A stretch of DNA of 7,285 nt from Oscillospiraceae bacterium (GTDB lineage: Bacteria > Bacillota > Clostridia > Oscillospirales > Ruminococcaceae), in the NCBI GenBank assembly GCA_015067375.1, contig SVMQ01000108.1, positions 1 through 7,285 on the forward strand, given 5' to 3'. A program made the translations under genes and the position numbers. Below the pieces are notes generated by a model, which was not told where the DNA came from, did not search any database, and worked only from the letters and a program-made list of their open reading frames with translations. This document shows, in pieces, positions 1 through 6,367 of the stretch. Positions within the stretch are counted from its first letter, which is position 1. Each line of letters opens with the position of its first letter.

Positions 1-151
1 AAATAACGCGGTAGAGGCGCTCAAGGCAGGGGCGATAAAAGCACTGGAGGCGGCGATCGTTACCGCAAAGAAGAGTGGCGTGACCCATGATGAGGTCGTG
101 GAGATAGCCGACAGGATATGGTTAGTTGGCGGAAAAGGGGGAGAAACATGA
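1..151 (+). CDS. GntR-family transcriptional regulator, YtrA-like (C-terminal end only)
   Basis: Only the last 49 codons are in the window; the reading frame begins at base 2 and stops with TGA at 149-151. The visible peptide is an alanine- and lysine-rich helix (NNAVEALKAGAIKALEAA), then a segment reading TAKKSGVTHDEVVEIADRIW. That resembles the short C-terminal helical tail of YtrA-subfamily GntR regulators, where a 'GxxxDEllell' helix follows the dimerisation helices. The N-terminal winged-helix DNA-binding domain lies outside the window, so the family call leans on context: the stop overlaps the start of an ABC ATPase by 4 bases (ATGA) and a permease follows. That is the usual YtrA-type operon order, in which the regulator represses its own transporter operon until a cell-envelope-active compound is present. 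The repression model is family knowledge, not visible here. Confidence 0.7.
   Translation, partial: NNAVEALKAGAIKALEAAIVTAKKSGVTHDEVVEIADRIWLVGGKGGET
135..143 (+). promoter_or_regulatory. Ribosome binding site of the ABC ATPase
   Basis: AAGGGGGAG lies 4 bases before the ATG at 148. It supports this start over the in-frame ATG at 118, which has no such element. It sits within the last codons of the GntR gene, so the two genes are probably translationally coupled. Confidence 0.75.
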
Positions 152-1047
152 TCGAGATAAAAGACGCTGTGATGCGTTTTGAAAACACGAAAGCGCTTGA
201 CGGAGTAAGCATCACGATACCCGAGGGCTGCGCGTATGGTCTGCTTGGCTCCAACGGTGCGGGCAAGTCCACGCTGCTGCGACTGCTTTCGGGCATCTAC
301 AGACCCTATTCGGGCGAGGTAAAGATAGACGGAGAGAATGTCTATGACAATGTCCCGATAAAGGAGCGCGTATTCTTTATAAATGATGAAACGGTACAGT
401 TCAATGATATGACTCTGACCGAGATGAGAGCGTACTACAAGCGCTTCTACAACAGCTTTTCGGATGAGCTTTTCGACAAGCTGTACAAGGCGGTAAATCT
501 GCCGATGAAAAAGCGTCTGAACACGTTTTCAAAGGGTATGAAGCGCCAGGCGGCGGTTATCTGCGGAATTGCGTGCAGAACACCGTATCTGTTCCTTGAC
601 GAGGCTTTTGACGGACTTGACCCGACGATGCGCATCATTGTAAAGCAGATGCTTATCGACGCTATGCTTGACAACAAGCTGACCGTCATCTTCTCATCGC
701 ACAACCTCAATGAGATAGACGAATTCTGTGACCGCGTGGGACTTATGCACGCAGGCAAGGTGGTGTTCGACCGCGAGCTTGACAATGTAAAGGGCCGCGT
801 AGTCAAGATACAAACCTCGCTCGACAGACCTGTTACCTCTGAGGATTTCAGCGGCTTTGAGCTTATGCACCTTGACAATGTGGGCAGTGTAACTCACCTT
901 ATCGCAAAGGGCGACCGTGAGACTATCCGCGCCGAGATAGAGAAGTTCAATCCGAAATTCTACGACGAGGTACCCCTCAGTCTTGAGGAGATATTTATTT
1001 ATGAAATGGAGGTGCTTGGCTATGACAGCTCGAAGCTCGACAGGTAA
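148..1047 (+). CDS. ABC transporter ATP-binding protein (YtrB-like, GntR-linked)
   Basis: 299 residues; the cytoplasmic ATPase that powers the permease encoded next. Walker A is GSNGAGKST at 34-42. The signature, FSKGMKRQ at 127-134, replaces the textbook LSGGQ. Walker B is YLFLDE at 147-152 with catalytic Glu152, the D-loop is GLD at 156-158 and the switch histidine is His185 (SSHNLNE). The Q-loop position holds Asp80 (FINDE) instead of Gln. From memory, Asp here and the FSKGM signature also occur in other ATPases of GntR/YtrA-type operons, so this is probably a subfamily trait and not damage. Residues ~215-299 form a C-terminal accessory region typical of exporter ATPases of the CcmA/BcrA group. 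The start overlaps the GntR stop as ATGA, and the end overlaps the permease start by 26 bases, implying a coupled operon. The transported substrate cannot be read from the sequence. Confidence 0.93.
   Translation: MIEIKDAVMRFENTKALDGVSITIPEGCAYGLLGSNGAGKSTLLRLLSGIYRPYSGEVKIDGENVYDNVPIKERVFFINDETVQFNDMTLTEMRAYYKRFYNSFSDELFDKLYKAVNLPMKKRLNTFSKGMKRQAAVICGIACRTPYLFLDEAFDGLDPTMRIIVKQMLIDAMLDNKLTVIFSSHNLNEIDEFCDRVGLMHAGKVVFDRELDNVKGRVVKIQTSLDRPVTSEDFSGFELMHLDNVGSVTHLIAKGDRETIRAEIEKFNPKFYDEVPLSLEEIFIYEMEVLGYDSSKLDR
1007..1013 (+). promoter_or_regulatory. Ribosome binding site of the permease
   Basis: TGGAGGT lies inside the end of the ATPase gene, 8 bases before the ATG at 1022. It fixes that ATG as the permease start over the in-frame TTG at 983, which has no matching element. 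Confidence 0.8.
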
Positions 1048-3394
1048 TTTTTCAAAATTCGGCACATACTTTCTGTATAAGCTGAGGACTCTCCGTCCGC
1101 TTATCATCCTGACATCTATCTTCTCGCTGCTGAGCTATCCGATGCTTTTCGGATTCCTTGTGCCGTATATGCACGTTACCGAAAAGATGGATAACTTTCC
1201 TCGAAGCGAGCAGGAATGGGAAAGCGGCTCGTTCTACCGCGATCCTGATTATATAAGACTCAGCGATACCGTGGATGTGCTTGAAGGACTTTTGGCGATG
1301 TCGGCGGTCATATGCGTGCTGATGCTTGCAGCGATATTCTTTATGAGCTTCGTTGTAACACGCAAGAACTTCCGCTGGCTGTACAATAAGACCGTGGTAG
1401 ATATGGACTACTCGCTGCCTATCTCGGATGATACGAGGATAATTGGCGACCTGCTGTCCACTATGTCGGCTACACTTGTTCCGCATCTGCTGGCTATAGG
1501 CATAGGCAGAGTTATACTGATGTTCCGTCCGAAGATGGAGAATTATCAGGAATTTGAGGATATCATATTTGGTTCGGGTCTGTTTGGTCAGGTGACTTTC
1601 TCGGGACTGTTCGCCTGCATCATGCTGATGGCTTATGTGCTGTTCGTTATCGCTATATGCGGACGTAAGGCTGAAACGGGTCTGTATCCGCTCGTTATTA
1701 CGGTCGCTGTTCCCGTTATCCATGCTGTATGCCTGTGGCTTGCTTACAGCGACGTTTATGGCGTACAGTTTGCAAGCAGCTTCAGCGACTTCAACAGCAT
1801 CAGCTATACCTCGCCGCTCGGTTTCCTTTTCATGAGCTTCGCGTATGCGGTCGATTTCATGGGCGAGATAGAGGAATTTGCGCTTCCGCTGTTCCGTGCT
1901 GCATACGGCATACCTGCAGTAATTATCACAATCGGTCTGTTCGTAGCGGCATACTTCCTTATCAAGAACCGCCGTGCAGAGCGTGTTGGTCAGCCGTTTG
2001 CGTTCGGCATCGTCAAGTTCATGATACCTGCTATCGTGATATTCACTGTTGTTTCTCCCTTTATGGGAATCATCGGCGAGCTGCGCAAGGAAGAGGCTGA
2101 ATACAGCTACACCACCCATTACGAGGGTCTTATCATAGCAATGATCATCATCACATTCGTGCTGTATGTCGTAATGGAGCTTATCAGCGGCAAGGGCTTC
2201 CGCCGCTTCCATATCACGCTCGTCAAGTACATTGCTACGCTTGGCATAAGCGTGCTTATCTGCGTGGGACTGTGGAATGCTCACGGCTTTGGCATCGCAA
2301 ACTATGTGCCTGATGCAGAGGATGTGCAGAGCGTTACATTCAGCATCAACAACTATAACGTAAGCAGCTCCTATTTCGACAGCGAGGTATCAGAGCTTGA
2401 AAATATCGAGGCGATAATCAAGGTACACGACGAGCTGCCTAAGGAGCGCATGACAGATATGCACGACCGTTATATTTCGCTGTGCTATAACATGAAGAAC
2501 GGAGAGTATATCGACCGCCAGTATTACCTCACAAGAGAGCAGTATAATGAGTGGATAAATGCGCTGCTTACTCCCGAGGCATATTACAACAGGCTGCTTC
2601 GCCATTATATGCACGACTGGGACGGCAACGAGACCATCACATCTCTCGAAAACGTTGTAACAGGCGCTGAATTTGACGTGCAGATACCTGGGGAGGAGTT
2701 CCTTGCCGCTTACAAGAACGACTGCTACAACGCGTCCTTTGATGATCTTTACGGCAGCACGCTGCACACATATACAGAGTTCATCATCAGATACAAGGAT
2801 CCCGATTACAGCTATAGCTACGGCGGAAATTTCGAGTTCCGCACATGGATGACGGAGACCACCGCACTGCTTGCAAAGCACGGAGTGACGCTCTCCGCTG
2901 CGAGCAATGACAACGAAGTGACGTATTCACGTTACAAGACAGCCTTCCTTGTGGAATATTCATCCACATCAAACACCTATTTCGATATCATGCCTGCATT
3001 CCTGATGTGCGGCGATTCCAGCGTGTCCGAAGCAGAGATAACTGATTATGGATATTCATCCCATATAGTACATTCGGACGACCTGTCAGACGATGAGCTT
3101 TACGGCGATATGTATGGCTACAATTCGAACGATGACGGCACGGATATGTATGTAGTAGACTTCCACTGTGTAAAGCTCGACATGGATGACGCTGAGTTTG
3201 ATACATTAATGAGCCACTGCTCTGATGATGTGTCCATAGCCTACAACGAGGAAAAGCTGTATTCCGTAGTGCTGGTAAGTTCTGCCGATGCAGCTGAGTA
3301 TCTGAATGGCAAGGACTATGACGAAAGACAGTATTTCGTCACAGAAGAGTATTACAGCCAAGCTGAACAGCTTTTCGCTCAGCTTGCAGCATGA
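1022..3394 (+). CDS. ABC-2-type permease with large C-terminal extracytoplasmic domain
   Basis: 790 residues, membrane partner of the preceding ATPase. I count about nine hydrophobic segments: ~26-46, 88-112, 146-167, 188-213, 220-242, 295-314, 329-350, 368-388 and 400-420. Basic stretches after segments 2, 4, 6 and 8 (RKNFRW, GRK, KNRRAER, KGFRRFH) put those loops in the cytoplasm. By the positive-inside rule the remaining ~365 residues (about 426-790) should then lie outside. A sequence around 127-145 containing SLPIS, then GDLLS, resembles the 'SLPISRxx..' cytoplasmic element of ABC-2 permeases in YtrA-type operons. The C-terminal part is rich in Asp, Glu, Tyr and Ser (for example DYSYSYGG) and has no recognised catalytic motif. 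I recall Clostridia permeases of this size annotated with a domain of unknown function (possibly DUF6449) but cannot confirm it. Likely an exporter or envelope-stress pump; substrate unknown. Confidence 0.85.
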   Translation: MTARSSTGNFSKFGTYFLYKLRTLRPLIILTSIFSLLSYPMLFGFLVPYMHVTEKMDNFPRSEQEWESGSFYRDPDYIRLSDTVDVLEGLLAMSAVICVLMLAAIFFMSFVVTRKNFRWLYNKTVVDMDYSLPISDDTRIIGDLLSTMSATLVPHLLAIGIGRVILMFRPKMENYQEFEDIIFGSGLFGQVTFSGLFACIMLMAYVLFVIAICGRKAETGLYPLVITVAVPVIHAVCLWLAYSDVYGVQFASSFSDFNSISYTSPLGFLFMSFAYAVDFMGEIEEFALPLFRAAYGIPAVIITIGLFVAAYFLIKNRRAERVGQPFAFGIVKFMIPAIVIFTVVSPFMGIIGELRKEEAEYSYTTHYEGLIIAMIIITFVLYVVMELISGKGFRRFHITLVKYIATLGISVLICVGLWNAHGFGIANYVPDAEDVQSVTFSINNYNVSSSYFDSEVSELENIEAIIKVHDELPKERMTDMHDRYISLCYNMKNGEYIDRQYYLTREQYNEWINALLTPEAYYNRLLRHYMHDWDGNETITSLENVVTGAEFDVQIPGEEFLAAYKNDCYNASFDDLYGSTLHTYTEFIIRYKDPDYSYSYGGNFEFRTWMTETTALLAKHGVTLSAASNDNEVTYSRYKTAFLVEYSSTSNTYFDIMPAFLMCGDSSVSEAEITDYGYSSHIVHSDDLSDDELYGDMYGYNSNDDGTDMYVVDFHCVKLDMDDAEFDTLMSHCSDDVSIAYNEEKLYSVVLVSSADAAEYLNGKDYDERQYFVTEEYYSQAEQLFAQLAA

Positions 3395-3419
3395 CACCCT
3401 CCATCCCCTCTAAATATGA

Positions 3420-3451
3420 CGCGATGCCGCCTGTAAAAGGGCGGCATCGTG
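3420..3451. terminator. GC-rich hairpin between convergent genes, probable terminator
   Basis: CGATGCCGCC (3422-3431) and GGCGGCATCG (3440-3449) are perfect 10-bp complementary arms around an 8-base loop. One G-T and one C-G pair extend the stem outward. It lies between the permease stop (3394) and the stop of the minus-strand sigma gene (3472), where both transcripts need to end. No T-run directly follows on either strand; the nearest, TTTTT at 3469-3473, is 20 bases beyond the stem on the plus strand. It is therefore an imperfect intrinsic terminator, more likely serving the plus strand. Confidence 0.6.
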
Positions 3452-3471
3452 CTGCGTATTGATCTGTATTT

Positions 3472-5103
3472 TTATATGAGAATATAAAGTCCTGCGGCGG
3501 ATTTTGAGTAATCCTCAGGCTGTGCCAGTGCCTTATCCCAGCCATAACGGAACAGTGTATCCGTCCGTTGGAAGAGCACCGACATATCCCAGTGAATAAA
3601 GTTGCTCATCAGATCCTTGCGGACGTATGGCAGAAGTATTTTCTCAACACCTGCGCCTACCTTATCGGCAAATTCTTCAGCAAGCGACTTTACTTCAGCG
3701 TATATAAGGTCACAGATCTCATTGAAAACTTCACGTCTTAAAATCGGAAGCTGAACAATAAGCTTGTCATTTTCCTTTTTCAGCAAGCTGTTTTTAAGGA
3801 GAACAGCTGCCATAGCCTCCTCGTGGACAGACAGCTTTTTATGGGGATCTTCCGATAATGCCACAAGCAGAGCGATATTGTTCCCGTCGACCCATCTGTC
3901 ACGACCTCTGCGCCAATCATTTTCATCGTCGCAATCATTGGGAAACGGCTCTAACTCATAATTGTTTATATATTCGATCTTTCCGTATTCTGAGGTCGTA
4001 AAGTCCTGATGAAGGCAAGACCAGCCGTGGTCTTTCAGCCTTTCCCATACAGAGTTATCGAAGCTTTCGTCAGCGAGAGTGTATTCCATCGTCAGGCGGT
4101 ATTCTCTTTCCACTTCATCCCTTATGCCGTATTTCTTCGTATAATGATATTTTCCATGATTACCGAAGGAGTAGCTTGCCAAGACGTATAAAAGCCATAA
4201 CAGATAGCCGTAATCGAAATCATTTCCGTAAAAATCAAGAGCTGTGATCTTATCCTTAAGCCCTAAAAGAATGTTGTTGATCTTTTCCGCATAGCCGTCA
4301 TCGTGAAAAATATCGCAGGCATAAATTTTCGCCTCTAAATACTTTTGGCGAGGGAAAACGCAGTGGTTTGCGATATACTTTCCTTTTGCGGGCGAAATAA
4401 GCAGCCCTTCTTTGATAAGCTTTTCGATCATTTCTTCAAGATAAAGGGGAGCAACTCCCATTTCGTCCGCGATCTCGTTTACCGTCTTTGCTTCGCTTCG
4501 GCAGATGACCATGATCTGCGGACATATCTTCGAGCTGTTCATAAGAAGTGCTGCCTTTCTCGCTGAATGGCCCAAGAACCAGTTTACATCAGCAGGCGCG
4601 TAAGCAGTTTTACCTATATTATTCATATTATTAAACCTCTCTTTCAGATCTTTCTTTGCGTCAAACAAACGGCGCTTTACCGTACCCTCGGGAATACCGA
4701 GTTCATTTGCAATTTGTCTGACTGTTTGTTCTTTCAGATAAAATCGTACGATCATCTCGCGGTGGATAGAGGCCAGCCTTGAAAGAGAATAGTTGAGCTG
4801 CGATATGTCTTCTGCGGCGATAACATTTTCGATAGGCTGTGGATTTTCAGCTGCCACGCCGCCTGCCGTTTCGATGGGCAAAGTGGAGTTACACTTGCTT
4901 GCTATGTAGTCAGCGTACTTGTTTCTTGCCATTTTCCAGTACCACGAATAAAAGCTTACAAATTCCTTTCCGCTTGCAATAACTCGCAGCGCTTCATACA
5001 GGATATCCTGTGACAGATCCCTTGCGGCTTCCGTATCAGAAATACGTTTAACGCAGAAAAGATATGTAGCTTCTATCAGCTCACTTGTGATAAATTCATT
5101 CAT
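3472..5103 (-). CDS. Sigma-70-family (ECF-like) factor fused to a winged-helix-like segment and an unknown C-terminal domain
   Basis: 543 residues from the ATG at 5103, about three times the length of a plain ECF sigma factor. Region 2 covers about 1-70: DTEAARDLSQDILYEALRVI (23-42) matches the core-binding 2.1/2.2 helix, and WYWKMARNKYADYI (54-67) the 2.3/2.4 element that contacts the -10 DNA. Region 4 is at about 102-158, with the helix-turn-helix TVRQIANELGIPEGTVKRR at 127-145. A second HTH-like unit follows at ~195-247: helix TVNEIADEMGV, recognition helix to EGLL, then a wing ISPAKGKYIA. Residues ~248-543 are soluble, aromatic- and charge-rich, and not recognised. I chose the start at 5103 because AAGAGGT lies 7 bases upstream and sigma homology begins there; an in-frame GTG at 5214 has no binding site. 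The gene is more AT-rich than its neighbours. By inference, it directs polymerase to specific promoters, with the C-terminal part acting as sensor or regulator. Confidence 0.85.
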   Translation of the reverse strand: MNEFITSELIEATYLFCVKRISDTEAARDLSQDILYEALRVIASGKEFVSFYSWYWKMARNKYADYIASKCNSTLPIETAGGVAAENPQPIENVIAAEDISQLNYSLSRLASIHREMIVRFYLKEQTVRQIANELGIPEGTVKRRLFDAKKDLKERFNNMNNIGKTAYAPADVNWFLGHSARKAALLMNSSKICPQIMVICRSEAKTVNEIADEMGVAPLYLEEMIEKLIKEGLLISPAKGKYIANHCVFPRQKYLEAKIYACDIFHDDGYAEKINNILLGLKDKITALDFYGNDFDYGYLLWLLYVLASYSFGNHGKYHYTKKYGIRDEVEREYRLTMEYTLADESFDNSVWERLKDHGWSCLHQDFTTSEYGKIEYINNYELEPFPNDCDDENDWRRGRDRWVDGNNIALLVALSEDPHKKLSVHEEAMAAVLLKNSLLKKENDKLIVQLPILRREVFNEICDLIYAEVKSLAEEFADKVGAGVEKILLPYVRKDLMSNFIHWDMSVLFQRTDTLFRYGWDKALAQPEDYSKSAAGLYILI

Positions 5104-5110
5104 AGGCTTT

Positions 5111-5117
5111 ACCTCTT
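5111..5117 (-). promoter_or_regulatory. Ribosome binding site of the sigma factor gene
   Basis: On the minus strand AAGAGGT precedes the ATG at 5103 by 7 bases. It decides the start in favour of 5103 over the in-frame GTG at 5214, which would add 37 residues unlike any sigma factor. Confidence 0.75.
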
Positions 5118-5134
5118 GCAGATCGATTTGCGCG

Positions 5135-5166
5135 GTGAATTTAAATTCACTTAATAAGTCTGAAAA
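5135..5166 (-). promoter_or_regulatory. Predicted promoter of the sigma factor gene overlapped by a palindromic operator candidate
   Basis: Minus strand: TTTTCA at 5166-5161 (4 of 6 matches to TTGACA), a 17-base spacer, then TAAATT at 5143-5138 (4 of 6 to TATAAT), about 35 bases before the start codon. The -10 element lies within GTGAATTTAAATTCAC (5135-5150), a perfect 16-bp palindrome. A protein bound there would block polymerase. The hexamers are moderate matches, so the promoter is a prediction; the palindrome is directly visible. Confidence 0.45.
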
Positions 5167-5219
5167 ATAATGAAAAGGTTCGGTGATTATTGAAGATTTT
5201 TTATAGGCTGCCACTTATT

Positions 5220-5271
5220 GGATAAAGATAAAGGCTGCACAGCAGAGCGGTTTGCTCTTTTCTGCACAGCC
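5220..5271 (-). terminator. Intrinsic terminator of the PHP/two-component operon
   Basis: Read on the minus strand, GGCTG...CAGCC outer arms (5271-5267 and 5237-5233) enclose further pairing (CAG/CTG, and GAGC/GCTC at the tip around AAACC), broken by small internal mismatches. The T-rich tail TTTATCTTTAT follows immediately at 5232-5222. It lies about 30 bases after the histidine kinase stop and before the sigma promoter, so it probably ends the upstream transcript and makes the sigma gene a separate unit. Confidence 0.65.
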
Positions 5272-5301
5272 GAAGACAGCTTTGTGTCGTGTCATAGTAT
5301 C

Positions 5302-6366
5302 TTATCTTCTTGCGTTTTTCAGTCTGACTGTAAATTCAGTGCCAACGCCAACGGTACTCTGAACGCTGATGTCGCCGCCGCAGAGGTTCACTATACGCTT
5401 GACCAGCGGCAAACCCAGACCGTTGCCCTTTGTCGCGTGTGATTTGTCCGCCTGATAGAATTTCTCGAAGATATGCGGTACAGCCTCCCGCGGTATGCCT
5501 GTGCCGCTGTCGCGTACCTTTACGGTAATTATGCCGTCTGCCTCATGGCAGCTGACTGTAATTGAACCGCCGTTGTTTGTGAATTTCACTGCATTGTCAA
5601 GCAGATTGTTCCATACGTGCGCCAGAAGCTGTTCGTTCCAGTAAAACATTACCTCGTCCATGTCCATTTCGATGTCAAGGTCTTTTGCGCTCCACTGGGG
5701 CTCCAGACGCAGCATACAGTTGCGCAGCTGTTCGTCAAGAGAGAATTCCGTCCTCTCAGAAACTATGTTGCGGTTTTCTATGTTTGTCAGCAGCAGGGTA
5801 TTTGATGCCAGTACCGAAAGGTATTCAGCCTCGTCCATGATTATTTTTGAGAACTCCTTTTGCTGTTCGGGGGTGAGGTCGCCTTCGTGCAGCTGACGTG
5901 CAAAGCCGCGTATAGACGCAAGCGGCGTCTTGAACTCATGCGAGAAATTTGCAATGAAATCCTTGCGGAACATTTCGGTGTTGTTGAGCTCTTCCGTCAT
6001 TTTATTGAACATTGAGATAAGCTGATTCAGCTCGTTTACGGTATGCTTTTCGTTCCAGCCCATATTGAGGTGCGCTGTATAGTCGCCGCGTGTTACTTTT
6101 CGCGTGGCTCTAATAAGCTCGTTGAGCGGATGCAGAACGAAATTGCCCAGTATTATCGCAAGAAGTCCACCGATTATTATGCTTGCAATGATGGAGCCGA
6201 GTATCTCGGTAGTGTCATTCGTACCGCCGCCGACGTAGCCTATAATGATGATCGCCGTGAAAGTAAGTATCTCGGATGCAATTATTATCATCAGCACCAG
6301 CAGCATAAGCTTGAATGTAAGCTTGGTGGTACGACTGTCTTTGCGTTTTTTCGTTTTTTTATTCAT
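5302..6366 (-). CDS. Membrane sensor histidine kinase with HAMP domain
   Basis: 354 residues. A short lysine-rich cytoplasmic start (NKKTKKRKD) is followed by membrane segments at ~18-44 and ~56-78, joined by only about a dozen extracytoplasmic residues (YVGGGTNDTTEI). A HAMP linker follows at ~79-130. The H-box FSHEFKTPLA at 141-150 carries the phospho-accepting His143. The ATP-binding domain shows the N-box NLLDNAVKF (254-262), G1 DSGTGI (286-291), F-box FEKFYQAD (300-307) and G2 GNGLGL (314-319), so the catalytic parts are complete. It should phosphorylate the response regulator encoded just upstream, whose stop lies one base before this ATG (TGACATG). No purine-rich binding site with guanines precedes the ATG, so translation is probably coupled to the regulator. 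An in-frame GTG at 6408 was not preferred because it would only add residues overlapping the regulator. The stimulus is unknown; the tiny loop suggests sensing at or within the membrane. Confidence 0.94.
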   Translation of the reverse strand: MNKKTKKRKDSRTTKLTFKLMLLVLMIIIASEILTFTAIIIIGYVGGGTNDTTEILGSIIASIIIGGLLAIILGNFVLHPLNELIRATRKVTRGDYTAHLNMGWNEKHTVNELNQLISMFNKMTEELNNTEMFRKDFIANFSHEFKTPLASIRGFARQLHEGDLTPEQQKEFSKIIMDEAEYLSVLASNTLLLTNIENRNIVSERTEFSLDEQLRNCMLRLEPQWSAKDLDIEMDMDEVMFYWNEQLLAHVWNNLLDNAVKFTNNGGSITVSCHEADGIITVKVRDSGTGIPREAVPHIFEKFYQADKSHATKGNGLGLPLVKRIVNLCGGDISVQSTVGVGTEFTVRLKNARR

Positions 6367-6367
6367 G

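Noticed and set aside
118..147. Upstream ATG at 118 as start of the ABC ATPase
   Set aside because: The added ten residues are not ATPase-like and overlap the GntR coding end. The ATG at 148 has a strong GGGGGAG site and begins exactly at the conserved first strand (MIEIKDAV).
1052..2284. A 410-codon open frame on the minus strand opposite the permease
   Set aside because: Its peptide is rich in His, Arg, Gln and Asp with no domain pattern, and it lies wholly within a well-supported membrane protein gene with matching overlaps and ribosome binding site. It is a shadow of codon bias.
5104..5214. Longer sigma protein starting at GTG 5214
   Set aside because: No ribosome binding site precedes the GTG, the extra 37 residues do not look like sigma region 2, and the predicted promoter and palindrome lie inside this stretch.
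5104..5301. Possible small RNA or riboswitch in the 198-base gap between the kinase stop and the sigma start
   Set aside because: The gap is accounted for by a terminator-like hairpin, a promoter with palindrome and a short leader. I saw no further paired structure resembling a riboswitch.
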